Assembly: GCF_900113835.1 (NCBI RefSeq)
Contig: NZ_FOQV01000001.1
Span: 744,001 to 808,000, forward strand
Direction: 5' to 3'
Length of the DNA stretch: 64,000 nucleotides
Source of the DNA: Allobosea sp. OK403
GTDB taxonomy: Bacteria; Pseudomonadota; Alphaproteobacteria; Rhizobiales; Beijerinckiaceae
Every line of letters begins with the position of its first letter. Positions within the stretch are counted from its first letter, which is position 1. Both the position numbers and the translations under genes were made by a program. This document shows, piece by piece, positions 19,128 through 28,131 of the stretch. The notes under the pieces are model-generated. The model did not search any database and was not told the DNA's origin. It saw only the letters and a list, made by a program, of their open reading frames with translations.

Positions 19128-21932
19128 TCAGTTCCTGCCGGCCAGCTTGTTCCACCAGCCGCCGCGCTTGGGGCGGTCCGGGTCGGGCGGGGTCAGGACC
19201 ACCGCGACCGGCTCCTCGACCACGCGGGGAACGGGGACGGGCTCTGGTTCCGGAACAGGCGCGGGCGCGGCAGCGACCGGTTCTGCGACGGGCTCAGCCG
19301 GCGGGGGCACGGCGACGACCGGCGCCGCTTCACCGTCTTCCGTGATCGGCACGACCTTCTTGCGCGCGCGGCTGCGCTTGGGCTTCTCGGCCGGGGCGGC
19401 TTCAGCCTCGACCGTGACGGCCTCGGCCACGACCGCGGGAGCGTCCACGACCTTGGCAGCCTCGGCCGGAGCCTCGGCATCGGCCGGCGTCTCGGCGTCA
19501 GCCTTGGGCTTGCGTCCGCCACGGCGGCCACGGCGCGGCTTGGCGTCCGCCTCGGCTTCCGGTTCGGCCGCCACTTCGGTCACAACCGGCTCGGGAGCCG
19601 CAGCAACGATCTCGGTCTCCTGCGATTCGGTGGCGTTCTCGTCGCCGTCCTCATCGTCGTCCTGACCATCCTCATCGCCCTCGGCATCCGTGCCGCCGTC
19701 GAGGCGCACGCCATTGGCATCGCGCTCGCCGCCACGCCGCCGCCGGCGACGACGCCTGCGCTTGCGACCGCCTTCGCCGCGCGCTTCGCCCTCGCCACGC
19801 TCCGGCTTGTCGTCATTGGCGGCCGCGGCCGTCGTGGCCTCGCCGGCTTCCACGCCCTCGTCTTCGGCGCCGAGCGCTTCGGCTTCGGCCGCGGCGTCGA
19901 GCGCGTCATCGTCGATATCGGCGGGGATCGCCTCGGCCTTGAAGGAGGTCGGAACGATGCGACCTTCATTGCCGACGAACTCGCCGCGCTCGACCTCGAA
20001 ATAGCGCGTGCCGAGCAGGGTTGCGTCGACAGTGATGCTGATTGCGATGGCGAAACGGGTTTCCAGATCGGTGAGATGGGCGCGCTTCTGATTCAGCACA
20101 TAGAGCGCGACCTCCGGCCGGGTACGGACGATGAGGTTATGCGAGGCGCTCTTGATCAGGTTTTCCTCGAGCGCGCGCAGGATCTGCAGCGAGACGGACG
20201 CTGCCGAGCGCATCATGCCGGCGCCGGCGCAATGCGGGCAGGGCACGGACGAGCTCTCGAGCACGCCGGTGCGAATGCGCTGGCGCGACATTTCAAGCAG
20301 GCCAAAGGCCGAGATGCGTCCGACCTGGATGCGGGCGCGGTCGTCCTTGAGGCAATCCTTCAGCTTCTTCTCGACCGCGCGGTTATTGCGGTTCTCCTCC
20401 ATGTCGATGAAATCGATCACGATGAGGCCGGCCAGGTCGCGCAGGCGGAGCTGGCGGGAGATCTCCTCCGCCGCTTCGAGATTGGTCTTGAGGGCAGTGT
20501 CCTCGATATTGTGCTCGCGGGTCGAACGCCCGGAGTTGATGTCGATGGCGACCAGCGCCTCGGTCTGGTTGATGACGATGTAGCCGCCGGATCTCAGCGT
20601 CACATTGTTGGAGAACATCGCGTCCAGCTGGCTCTCGACGCCGAAACCGGCGAAGAGCGGCGTCTGCTCGCGATAGGCCTTCACGCTCTTGGCATGGCTC
20701 GGCATGAGCATGCGCATGAAGTCCTTGGCCTCGCGATAAGCCTCCTCGCCGGCGACGTGAACCTCGTCGATGTCCTTGTTGTAGAGGTCACGGATCGAGC
20801 GCTTGACGAGGTTGCCCTCCTCATAAACCAGCGCCGGCGCGACCGAGGCGAGCGTCAATTCGCGCACGCTCTCCCACATCCGCATCAGATATTCGTAGTC
20901 GCGCTTGATCTCGACCTTGGTGCGCGAAGCGCCGGCGGTGCGCAGGATGATGCCCATCCCCTCTGGAACCTCGAGCTCGGAGGCGACCTCCTTCAGGCGC
21001 TTGCGGTCCTCGGCATTGGTGATCTTGCGCGAGATGCCGCCGCCCTTGCCGGTATTGGGCATGAGCACCGAGTAGCGGCCGGCGAGCGAGAGATAGGTGG
21101 TGAGTGCCGCGCCCTTGTTGCCGCGCTCTTCCTTGACGACCTGGACCAGGATGATCTGGCGGCGCTTGATCACCTCCTGGATCTTGTACTGGCGGCGATG
21201 ATGGCGCTGGGGCCGCTCGGAGATGTCGTCGAGAGCATCGCCGCCACCGAGCTGCTCGGGCTCCTCATGCTCGCCGTCTTCGTGAGCGTGCTCTTCGCCG
21301 TCCTCTTCCTCCTCGGCCGGCTTGCGCGCCTCTTCGCCTTCCGGCGCGGCTTCGTCCGTGGCGACGGCCTCGACCGTTTCCGTCTCGTAGGTCAGCGAGG
21401 GCGCGTTCTCGATGGCGTCCTCGGTCGCGGATTCGGTGATGGAGGGCGCGAATTCCTCTCCGAAGGCAGCTCCGCCTTCGTTGACCATCGCGGCGCCCTT
21501 GCCGTCGGCCTCGATCTCGGAGGTGACGGTCTCGTCGTGGGATGCCTTCTTGGCGCGTCCGTCGCGATCGCCTCGGCGGCCACGGTCGCGGCGACCGCCG
21601 CCACGCTTTTCGCGCTTCTCCTCGTCGCGCTCTTCCTCACGGTCGGCGCGCGCCTCTTCGGCGATCAGCGCCTGACGGTCGGCGACCGGGATCTGGTAGT
21701 AATCCGGATGGATTTCGGAGAAGGCGAGGAAGCCGTGGCGGTTGCCGCCATATTCGACGAAGGCGGCCTGGAGCGAGGGCTCCACGCGCGTCACCTTTGC
21801 CAGGTAGATGTTGCCCCGCAGCGGTTTGCGGCTGGCAGACTCGAAATCAAATTCCTCGACGCGGGATCCGCGAACCACCACGACCCGGGTCTCCTCCGGG
21901 TGGGTGGCGTCGATGAGCATCTTGTTGGCCAT
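19128..21932 (-). CDS. rne: Ribonuclease E (Rne/Rng family)
   Basis: A 934-residue endonuclease that initiates mRNA decay and processes rRNA and tRNA, and scaffolds the degradosome at the membrane. The N-terminal S1 domain (residues about 36-270) is interrupted by a long charged insertion, first Arg/Glu-rich (about 90-125) then Asp/Glu-rich. The 5' sensor and DNase I-like catalytic domain follow, with VAIDINSGRSTREHN and VIDFIDMEE supplying the metal-binding aspartates, and the zinc-link CPHCAG. The last 250 residues are low-complexity (Arg-, Ala-, Glu-rich) and serve as the disordered scaffold. It has a long leader with hairpins. Confidence 0.96.
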   Translation of the reverse strand: MANKMLIDATHPEETRVVVVRGSRVEEFDFESASRKPLRGNIYLAKVTRVEPSLQAAFVEYGGNRHGFLAFSEIHPDYYQIPVADRQALIAEEARADREEERDEEKREKRGGGRRDRGRRGDRDGRAKKASHDETVTSEIEADGKGAAMVNEGGAAFGEEFAPSITESATEDAIENAPSLTYETETVEAVATDEAAPEGEEARKPAEEEEDGEEHAHEDGEHEEPEQLGGGDALDDISERPQRHHRRQYKIQEVIKRRQIILVQVVKEERGNKGAALTTYLSLAGRYSVLMPNTGKGGGISRKITNAEDRKRLKEVASELEVPEGMGIILRTAGASRTKVEIKRDYEYLMRMWESVRELTLASVAPALVYEEGNLVKRSIRDLYNKDIDEVHVAGEEAYREAKDFMRMLMPSHAKSVKAYREQTPLFAGFGVESQLDAMFSNNVTLRSGGYIVINQTEALVAIDINSGRSTREHNIEDTALKTNLEAAEEISRQLRLRDLAGLIVIDFIDMEENRNNRAVEKKLKDCLKDDRARIQVGRISAFGLLEMSRQRIRTGVLESSSVPCPHCAGAGMMRSAASVSLQILRALEENLIKSASHNLIVRTRPEVALYVLNQKRAHLTDLETRFAIAISITVDATLLGTRYFEVERGEFVGNEGRIVPTSFKAEAIPADIDDDALDAAAEAEALGAEDEGVEAGEATTAAAANDDKPERGEGEARGEGGRKRRRRRRRRRGGERDANGVRLDGGTDAEGDEDGQDDDEDGDENATESQETEIVAAAPEPVVTEVAAEPEAEADAKPRRGRRGGRKPKADAETPADAEAPAEAAKVVDAPAVVAEAVTVEAEAAPAEKPKRSRARKKVVPITEDGEAAPVVAVPPPAEPVAEPVAAAPAPVPEPEPVPVPRVVEEPVAVVLTPPDPDRPKRGGWWNKLAGRN

Positions 21933-22440
21933 ATGAATTTTCCATAGGCGCGGCCGCCATCAAAACCCGCCGGGCTGCGGATGCGAATCCGCGGCCGCGG
22001 GCAGGGGCGCCGCGCGAAAACCGGCGAAAGCCGGCATGTTGCAGGAGCAAAAGCCGGCGCAAACCGGCGTCTGGGACGGGGAAGTGTTCGATCGAGACAG
22101 GATAGCGGCTCGGGAAACCCGGCCGGGCAAACGCCCCGGCACAGTCCCGCAGGTATGGACGAATCACCGATGAAAAATGCGGCGTCGTATGCCCCGACAT
22201 CTGTCCTGACCTGCGACGCACTCGCCTAAAGACGAAGCACGCCGCGTTTGCACGCTCGCGAGATCTAGCCGGGCGCCGAACTTTCGTGGCTGACGCCGGC
22301 CGTCCGCGGACGATCCGTTGGCGGTTGCGCTGCTGCGGCCGAACCCGGAAGGGTCGGCCGCCTTAAGCCTGACCCCGGACGCCGACGGATCCTCGGATCC
22401 GGATGCGCACCATGGGCGGCTTCGCAATGCAACCATCCCC
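21933..22440 (-). promoter_or_regulatory. Long rne 5' leader with hairpins
   Basis: No protein frame is convincing in this stretch. Two GC-rich hairpins lie close together on the transcript: GCCGGC-TTTC-GCCGG-type at about 22019-22036 and GCCGG-TTTG-CGCCGGC-type at about 22051-22068. A long structured leader fits the known autoregulation of RNase E synthesis through its own 5' untranslated region in other bacteria; here it is inferred. Confidence 0.45.
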
Positions 22441-22468
22441 ATTACAGACAGGTGACAGTGATTTGCAA
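22441..22468 (-). promoter_or_regulatory. Candidate rne promoter
   Basis: On the minus strand TTGCAA, 16 bases, then TGTAAT resembles a sigma-70 promoter. It would give a leader of about 500 bases. No experimental mark is visible; other promoters are possible. Confidence 0.3.
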
Positions 22469-22605
22469 GTCACATCGTCCAGCCATCGTAACAGCAAGGC
22501 GGGTAAGCGTGGTTCACGCCCGAGGACGGGCATGGTAACGCCCTGTTAAGGCCCCGCGCCCTTATGGTTAAGCGTCCGTGACGCAGACAGGGATCAATTA
22601 CCCCT

Positions 22606-23892
22606 TTGCTCCGCTTTCGCAGCCCAGCTTTCCGCAGCCTTCGCGCCGTCCTCGTCCGGCGCAGCGCGAGCTTGCTCTTGCGCGTGCTGCTCGGCTCCTG
22701 GCTTGCCGCTGCCTGTGTGAACGCCAGCGGCGCCAATCCCGGGCCCGCCAATGACTTTCCGGTCGCGACCGACGCCAGGATCGAGCAGGCCGGAGAGATC
22801 ATACGCCTGACCGTGGCGCTTTCGCGGCCTGTTTCCGTCAGCACATCGGTGATGGCCTCGCCCGATCGGGTGATCGTCGATTTGCCATCCGTCAATTTCC
22901 AGATGCAGCCCACGACCGGGCGCAATGGCGCGGGCTTCGTCAGCGCCTTCCGTTTCGGCCTGTTCACGGCCGAGCGCTCGCGCATCATCATCGACCTGGC
23001 GCAGCCCGCTCTCGTCGCGCGCGCCGAGATGCGCAACCGGCGCGGCGGCTTCGGCGAGCTGGTGATCGAGCTGAAGCGCTCCTCACGAGTGGAGTTCCAG
23101 GCGGCGGCGAATGAGGCCTCGAAAAACCGCCGCGAGGCGGCCATATCGCCGGTCGAGATCGTCAAGCCTGCCGGAGATGCCCGCCAGATCGTGGTGATCG
23201 ACCCCGGCCATGGCGGCATCGACCCCGGCACGGTGGTGGCGTCGATTGCGGAAAAAGCGGTCGTGCTGGCTTTCGGCATGACGCTGAAGGAGAGCTTGGA
23301 GGCGTCGGGGCACTATCGCATCCTGATGACCCGTGATGAGGATCGCTTCGTGCCGCTGGGCGAACGGGTGAAGATCGCGCGGGAGGCGGGGGCCGATCTG
23401 TTCATCTCGATCCATGCGGATTCGCTGACACAGGCGCAGGATGTGCGCGGCGCCACGGTCTATACCGGCTCCGAGCGCGCGACCGATGCGGAAGCAGCCC
23501 GGCTGGCGGCCAAGGAAAACCAGGCCGATACGGTCGCGGGCCTCGATTCGAGCGAGGATACGCAGGACGTCGCCGGCATCCTGATGGATCTGGCCAAGCG
23601 CGAGACGCGGACCTTCTCTTCGGTGTTTGCGCGCAATCTCGTCGAGACGCTCGGCGGCTCGGTGAAGATGCACAAGGTGCCGCTCCGCTCGGCGGGGTTC
23701 CGTGTGCTCAGCGCCCCCGATGTTCCGTCCGTACTGATCGAGCTCGGCTATATGTCGAGCCCGAAGGATGCGGAATTGCTCAATTCGGCGGCCTGGCGGA
23801 CGCAGGCCGTAGCGGCCGTGCATGCCGCGGTCGACGGGTATTTCGCGCAGGCCCGCCCGCCTGCCGGCAAGGCTGCGGAGAACCGGCGCTGA
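22606..23892 (+). CDS. N-acetylmuramoyl-L-alanine amidase (AmiC type)
   Basis: A 428-residue periplasmic murein hydrolase that removes stem peptides from glycan strands at the septum. A signal peptide occupies about residues 1-43, then an AMIN domain (about 48-165) that targets it to peptidoglycan, then the amidase_3 catalytic domain from about 195, with zinc ligands in IDPGHGGIDPG, the conserved Glu after it, and the ISIHADS and VLIELGYMSSP motifs. The start is taken at TTG 22606 because that frame gives a full signal peptide; no clear ribosome binding site helps decide. It sits directly before the penicillin-binding protein 1A gene, a fixed pair in this group. Confidence 0.93.
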   Translation: MLRFRSPAFRSLRAVLVRRSASLLLRVLLGSWLAAACVNASGANPGPANDFPVATDARIEQAGEIIRLTVALSRPVSVSTSVMASPDRVIVDLPSVNFQMQPTTGRNGAGFVSAFRFGLFTAERSRIIIDLAQPALVARAEMRNRRGGFGELVIELKRSSRVEFQAAANEASKNRREAAISPVEIVKPAGDARQIVVIDPGHGGIDPGTVVASIAEKAVVLAFGMTLKESLEASGHYRILMTRDEDRFVPLGERVKIAREAGADLFISIHADSLTQAQDVRGATVYTGSERATDAEAARLAAKENQADTVAGLDSSEDTQDVAGILMDLAKRETRTFSSVFARNLVETLGGSVKMHKVPLRSAGFRVLSAPDVPSVLIELGYMSSPKDAELLNSAAWRTQAVAAVHAAVDGYFAQARPPAGKAAENRR

Positions 23893-24056
23893 GCCAGGAC
23901 TTTCGCTGGGGCAGGGCTTTCGCTGAGCCAAGAGGCTTTGGCGTGAAATTGTGGTCCTGAGGCCACGGTTCCGCCATCTCTGTTATGCTATAGAATTGAT
24001 TCACGCTGCCCGTTTTTCGGGCTGGCTAGCCATGACAGTGAGGGCCAGGGCCTCCT

Positions 24057-26501
24057 ATGCGGTTTGTTCTGCGACTCTTCGGGTGGCTTTTTGCCGCCGG
24101 CACGATCGTCTTCGTGATTGGCGCCGTGGGCGCGGCCGGCCTCGTCTGGCATTACTCGAAGGACCTTCCCGATTCGGCCCAGCTCAGGAACTATGAGCCG
24201 CCGGTGATGACACGCGTCCATGCCGGCGACGGCAGCCTGATCGCGGAATTCGCGCGCGAGCGCCGGCTCTATATGCCGATCCAGGCCGTGCCCAAGCTCG
24301 TCATCCAGGCCTATCTCTCGGCCGAGGACAAGAACTTCTACAAGCATGTCGGCGTCGATCCCGAAGGGCTCGTGCGCGCTGCAATCAGCAACTTCCGCAA
24401 CAAGGGAGTCCGCAGACCGCAAGGCGCATCGACGATCACCCAACAGGTTGCGAAGAATTTCCTCGTCGGTGCCGAACAGAGCTACGAGCGCAAGATCCGC
24501 GAGGCGCTTGTCGCCCTGCGCCTCGAGGCGACCTATTCGAAGGACAAGATCCTCGAACTCTATCTCAACGAGATCTATCTCGGCGCGCCGGCTCCGGGAC
24601 AGGGCAGCTATGGCATCGGCGCGGCGGCGCTGAACTATTTCGGCAAGTCGGTGCATGAACTGAACCTGCAGGAGGTGGCGTATCTGGCCGCCTTGCCCAA
24701 GGCGCCGACCGACCTGCACCCCTTCCGCAATCGCGAGCGTGCAATCGAGCGGCGCAACTATGTGATCGATCGTATGGTCGAAAACGGCTACGTCACACGC
24801 GAAGCCGGCGACACGGCCAAGAAGCAGCCGCTCGGCGTCAATCCGCGCACGGTTTCGCCCAACAACATCGCCGCCGGCTATTTCGCCGAAGAAATTCGCC
24901 GCGAATTGCAGGATCGCTATGGCGAGAAGAAGCTGCTCGAAGGCGGCCTCTCCGTGCGCTCGACCGTCGACCCGAAGATGCAGTTGATGGCGCGCAAGGC
25001 GCTGGTCGACGGGCTGGTGCGTTTCGACGAGGCGCGCGGCTGGCGCGGCGCGATCCAGAAGATCGATCTGAGCGCTCGCGACTGGGGGCTGGCGATCGGC
25101 GAGCTGAAAGTGCTGGGCGATGTCGCGCCCTGGCGTCTCGGTGTCGTTCTCGATGTCACCGGCGACACAGCTCGCATCGGCCTCCACCCGCTCAACGATA
25201 CCTCGGGAGCGCTGCGCAGCGAACGGACCACCGTGATGCTCGGCGCCGACGGCATCAAATGGACGCGGCGCGCACGCGTGTCGCAGGCCGTATCGGTTGG
25301 CGATGTCGTCTATGTCGAGCCCATCGACAACCGGCCAGGCCAGGTCCGCCTACGGCAATTGCCCGAGGTCAACGGCGCCATCACCGTGATGGATCCGTTC
25401 TCCGGCCGCGTGCTCGCCATGGTTGGCGGCTTCTCGCATGACCAGTCGGAGTTCAACCGCGCGACGCAGGCGTTGCGCCAGCCCGGCTCGTCGTTCAAGC
25501 CCTTCGTCTACGCCACCGCGCTCGACAATGGCTATACGCCGTCGAGCATCGTGCTCGACGGCCCCATCGAGATCGACCAGGGCGGCGGGCTCGGCATGTG
25601 GCGGCCGGAAAACTATGACGGCAAGTCGACCGGGCCTCACACCCTTCGCTATGGCATCCAGTTCTCCAAGAACCTGATGACCGTCAGGCTCGCCAAGGAT
25701 GTCGGCATGCCGCTGATCGCGGAATATGCCCGCCGTTTCGGCGTCTATGACGACATGCTGCCCGTGCTCTCGATGGCGCTGGGCGCTGGCGAGACCACGG
25801 TGATGCGGATGACCGCCGGCTACGCCATGCTCGTCAATGGCGGCAAGCGCATCCGCCCGACTCTGATCGACCGCATCCAGGACCGCTGGGGCGCGACCAT
25901 CTTCCGGCACGACCAACGCGTCTGCGAAGGCTGCGACGCCGAAAAGTGGAACAATCAGCGTGAGCCGCGGCTCGTCGACAACCGTGACCAGGTTCTTGAC
26001 CCTCTGACCGCCTATCAGATGGTCTCGATCCTCGAAGGCGTGGTCAATGCGGGTACGGCGACGGTGGTGAAGTCCGTCGGCAAGCCGCTGGGCGGCAAGA
26101 CCGGCACGACCAACGAGGCCAAGGACGTCTGGTTCGTCGGTTTCTCGCCGGACCTCGCCGTCGGCGTCTATATGGGCTTCGACAAGCCGAAGTCGCTCGG
26201 CACCTCGGCGACCGCCGGCCAGTACGCCGCGCCGATCTTCCGCGATTTCATGATGGCGGCGCTCAAGGACAAACCGGCGACGCCATTCCGCGTGCCTGCC
26301 GGCATCAAGCTGATCCGAGTCGATCCCAAGACCGGCATGCGCACGGGCGGTGAGGGCGGCATCCTGGAGGCATTCAAGCCCGGTACCGCGCCGCCCGACA
26401 GCTACTCCGTCATCGGGGCCGCCGGCGACGGCTCTACCCCGCTCAGCGTCTCACCCGGCGGCGGGCGCTCGGTCGGCTCCGGGACGGGCGGGTTGTACTG
26501 A
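24057..26501 (+). CDS. mrcA: Penicillin-binding protein 1A, bifunctional transglycosylase/transpeptidase
   Basis: An 814-residue inner-membrane enzyme that polymerises and cross-links peptidoglycan. One membrane helix lies at residues 8-32. The glycosyltransferase-51 domain shows EDKNFYKHVGVD with the catalytic Glu, QGASTITQQVAKNF and KDKILELYLNEIYLG. The transpeptidase has the nucleophile Ser478 in PGSSFKP, the SKN motif, and KTGTT from residue 681. An OB-like insert lies between the two domains. It is preceded by the amidase gene and followed by prfB on the same strand. Confidence 0.96.
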   Translation: MRFVLRLFGWLFAAGTIVFVIGAVGAAGLVWHYSKDLPDSAQLRNYEPPVMTRVHAGDGSLIAEFARERRLYMPIQAVPKLVIQAYLSAEDKNFYKHVGVDPEGLVRAAISNFRNKGVRRPQGASTITQQVAKNFLVGAEQSYERKIREALVALRLEATYSKDKILELYLNEIYLGAPAPGQGSYGIGAAALNYFGKSVHELNLQEVAYLAALPKAPTDLHPFRNRERAIERRNYVIDRMVENGYVTREAGDTAKKQPLGVNPRTVSPNNIAAGYFAEEIRRELQDRYGEKKLLEGGLSVRSTVDPKMQLMARKALVDGLVRFDEARGWRGAIQKIDLSARDWGLAIGELKVLGDVAPWRLGVVLDVTGDTARIGLHPLNDTSGALRSERTTVMLGADGIKWTRRARVSQAVSVGDVVYVEPIDNRPGQVRLRQLPEVNGAITVMDPFSGRVLAMVGGFSHDQSEFNRATQALRQPGSSFKPFVYATALDNGYTPSSIVLDGPIEIDQGGGLGMWRPENYDGKSTGPHTLRYGIQFSKNLMTVRLAKDVGMPLIAEYARRFGVYDDMLPVLSMALGAGETTVMRMTAGYAMLVNGGKRIRPTLIDRIQDRWGATIFRHDQRVCEGCDAEKWNNQREPRLVDNRDQVLDPLTAYQMVSILEGVVNAGTATVVKSVGKPLGGKTGTTNEAKDVWFVGFSPDLAVGVYMGFDKPKSLGTSATAGQYAAPIFRDFMMAALKDKPATPFRVPAGIKLIRVDPKTGMRTGGEGGILEAFKPGTAPPDSYSVIGAAGDGSTPLSVSPGGGRSVGSGTGGLY

Positions 26502-26510
26502 CCGGGACAC

Positions 26511-26624
26511 GTCATTCCCCGGTCAAGCCCTCGGGTCCGATCTTCGATCGGCCCAAGGGCAAACTCGGCGCAAGCCCGGGAATCTTTCGCAGGAGATGGT
26601 CGGCTCAAGGCCGGCCATGACGAT
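26511..26624. repeat. Dispersed intergenic repeat
   Basis: Two linked copies of the CGGTCAAG / GGTCGGCTCAAGGCCGGCCATGACG pattern seen also at 11878 and 35130, with a palindromic TCCGATCTTCGATCGG between them. It fills the gap between mrcA and prfB. Confidence 0.55.
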
Positions 26625-26705
26625 GTCGGGCGTTTACAGTCGGCGTTTTCACCCCTATCTCAGCGCTTCACTTCAAGAAGCTTCAGCGAAAGTTCTGACA
26701 CGCCC

Positions 26706-27834
26706 ATGCGTCCTGAAATCCAGACCCAGCTCGACAACGCCAAGCAGTCGATTGGACTGCTGAGGAGGCATCTTTGACTGGGATCAAGCACAACGCCGTC
26801 TCGCCGAACTGAACGCCCTCTCGGAGGGACCCGATTTCTGGAACGATGCCGATGCCGCGCAGAAGCTGATGCGCGAGCGCACCTCGCTCGAGGATCAGAT
26901 CAACGGCATCGTCAAGCTCGAGCGTGATCTCGACGACGCGCTGACGCTGATCGAGCTCGGCGAGATGGAGGAGGATGAAGCCTCCATCACCGAGGGCGAG
27001 GGCGCGATCAAGGCCGTCGAAGTCGAGGCGGCGCGCCGGCAGGTCGAGACCCTGCTGTCGGGCGAAGCCGACATGCTCGACACCTATCTCGAGATCCATC
27101 CTGGCGCGGGCGGTACCGAAAGCCAGGACTGGGCCGAGATGCTGCTGCGGATGTATCGGCGCTGGGGCGAGCGGCGCAAGCTCAAGGTCGAGACGCTGGA
27201 ATACCAGGACGGCGACACCGCGGGCATCAAATCGGCGACCCTGCAGTTCAAGGGGCACAACGCCTATGGCTGGCTGAAGACAGAATCAGGCGTGCACCGG
27301 CTCGTACGTATCTCGCCGTTTGATTCCAACGCGAGACGCCAGACCTCCTTCGCCTCAGTCTGGGTCTATCCCGTTGTTGACGACCGCATCGTCATCGACA
27401 TCAACGAATCCGATTGCCGGATCGACACCTACCGGGCGCAGGGCGCGGGCGGCCAGCACATCAACACGACTGATTCGGCTGTCCGCATCACCCATATCCC
27501 GTCAGGCATCGCGGTCTCGTGCCAACAGGAGCGATCGCAGCACAAGAACAAGGCCAAGGCCTGGGACATGCTGCGCGCACGCCTCTATGAGGTCGAGCTG
27601 AAGAAGCGCGAAGACAAGGCCAATGCCGAGCAGGCCTCGAAGACCGATATCGGCTGGGGCCACCAGATCCGCTCCTATGTGCTGCAGCCCTATCAGCTGG
27701 TGAAGGATCTGCGCACCGGAGTGAGTTCCACAGCCCCGAGCGACGTGCTCGACGGCGCGCTCGACCCCTTCCTGGAAGCCTCGCTGGCGCAGCGCGTCTA
27801 TGGCACCGAGGTCGAGGTCGAAGACATCGACTAG
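26706..27834 (+). CDS. prfB: Peptide chain release factor 2, with programmed +1 frameshift
   Basis: Ends translation at UGA and UAA. The gene is in two frames: 26706-26774 encodes 23 residues ending RRHL, an in-frame TGA follows at 26775-26777, and translation continues by skipping T26775 (GAC at 26776) to give a 375-residue protein. The shift signal is the known one: a Shine-Dalgarno-like AGGAGG at 26763-26768, then CTT TGA C. Downstream are the RF2 markers: the SPF tripeptide in RISPFDSNARR, and GGQ in GAGGQHINTTDSAVRI, the catalytic loop. The frameshift makes RF2 supply self-regulating, because low RF2 stalls at the TGA and favours the shift. Confidence 0.97.
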
Positions 27835-27925
27835 AGCAGTTTCCGATCCAGTTGGATCGTTCAATTGCTCTAGGTCATTGTTTTAAAGCGTTTTCTTCAC
27901 GCGAACCGGTATCCACTTCGCTCCA
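27835..27925 (+). repeat. Palindromic intergenic repeat, copy 1
   Basis: Begins AGAGCAGTTTCCGATC, has GTTGGATCGTTCAATTGCTCT, and ends with TTCTTCACGCGAACCGGT and ATCCACTTCGCT. An inverted copy lies at 50972-51071. This is a typical Hyphomicrobiales intergenic element. Confidence 0.7.
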
Positions 27926-27933
27926 CTAAGCAA

Positions 27934-27969
27934 AATGGCCGGCCCAGTCAGGGTCGGCCATTCTGTTTT
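27934..27969 (+). terminator. Rho-independent terminator after prfB
   Basis: Twelve-base stem AATGGCCGGCCC / GGGTCGGCCATT (one G-T pair), loop AGTCA, then CTGTTTTC. It lies 100 bases after the prfB stop, beyond the repeat. Confidence 0.75.
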
Positions 27970-28028
27970 CGTCTGGCTTCAGCTTGCTGCCGTCACGCGA
28001 GCCGAGCTCCGCTCCCGCTCGAGAAATC

Positions 28029-28071
28029 CTACAGCATCAGGCCGAACACCACGTTCGGCCTGATGCTGTAG
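28029..28071. repeat. Perfect 19-base inverted repeat
   Basis: CTACAGCATCAGGCCGAAC and its exact complement are separated by ACCAC. The stem is followed by GGCTTTGATC. It lies between prfB and the M23 peptidase gene, joined to the palindromic repeat at 28083, and may act as a terminator for either side or be part of a composite repeat. Confidence 0.7.
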
Positions 28072-28082
28072 GGCTTTGATCT

Positions 28083-28130
28083 TGCATCGGCTTGTCCCGA
28101 AAACCGGTTCCCACTTTTCGGGCCGATGCT
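28083..28130 (-). repeat. Palindromic repeat with core ACCGGTTCCC, copy 1
   Basis: GCATCGGC and GCCGATGC arms enclose CCCGAAAACCGGTTCCCACTT. It is an inverted relative of the element at 44803-44849, differing at a few positions. It ends two bases before the M23 peptidase stop codon. Confidence 0.7.
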
Positions 28131-28131
28131 C

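Noticed and set aside
20076-21947. 623-codon plus-strand frame over rne
   Set aside because: Mirror of RNase E codon bias; no recognisable protein and no ribosome binding site.
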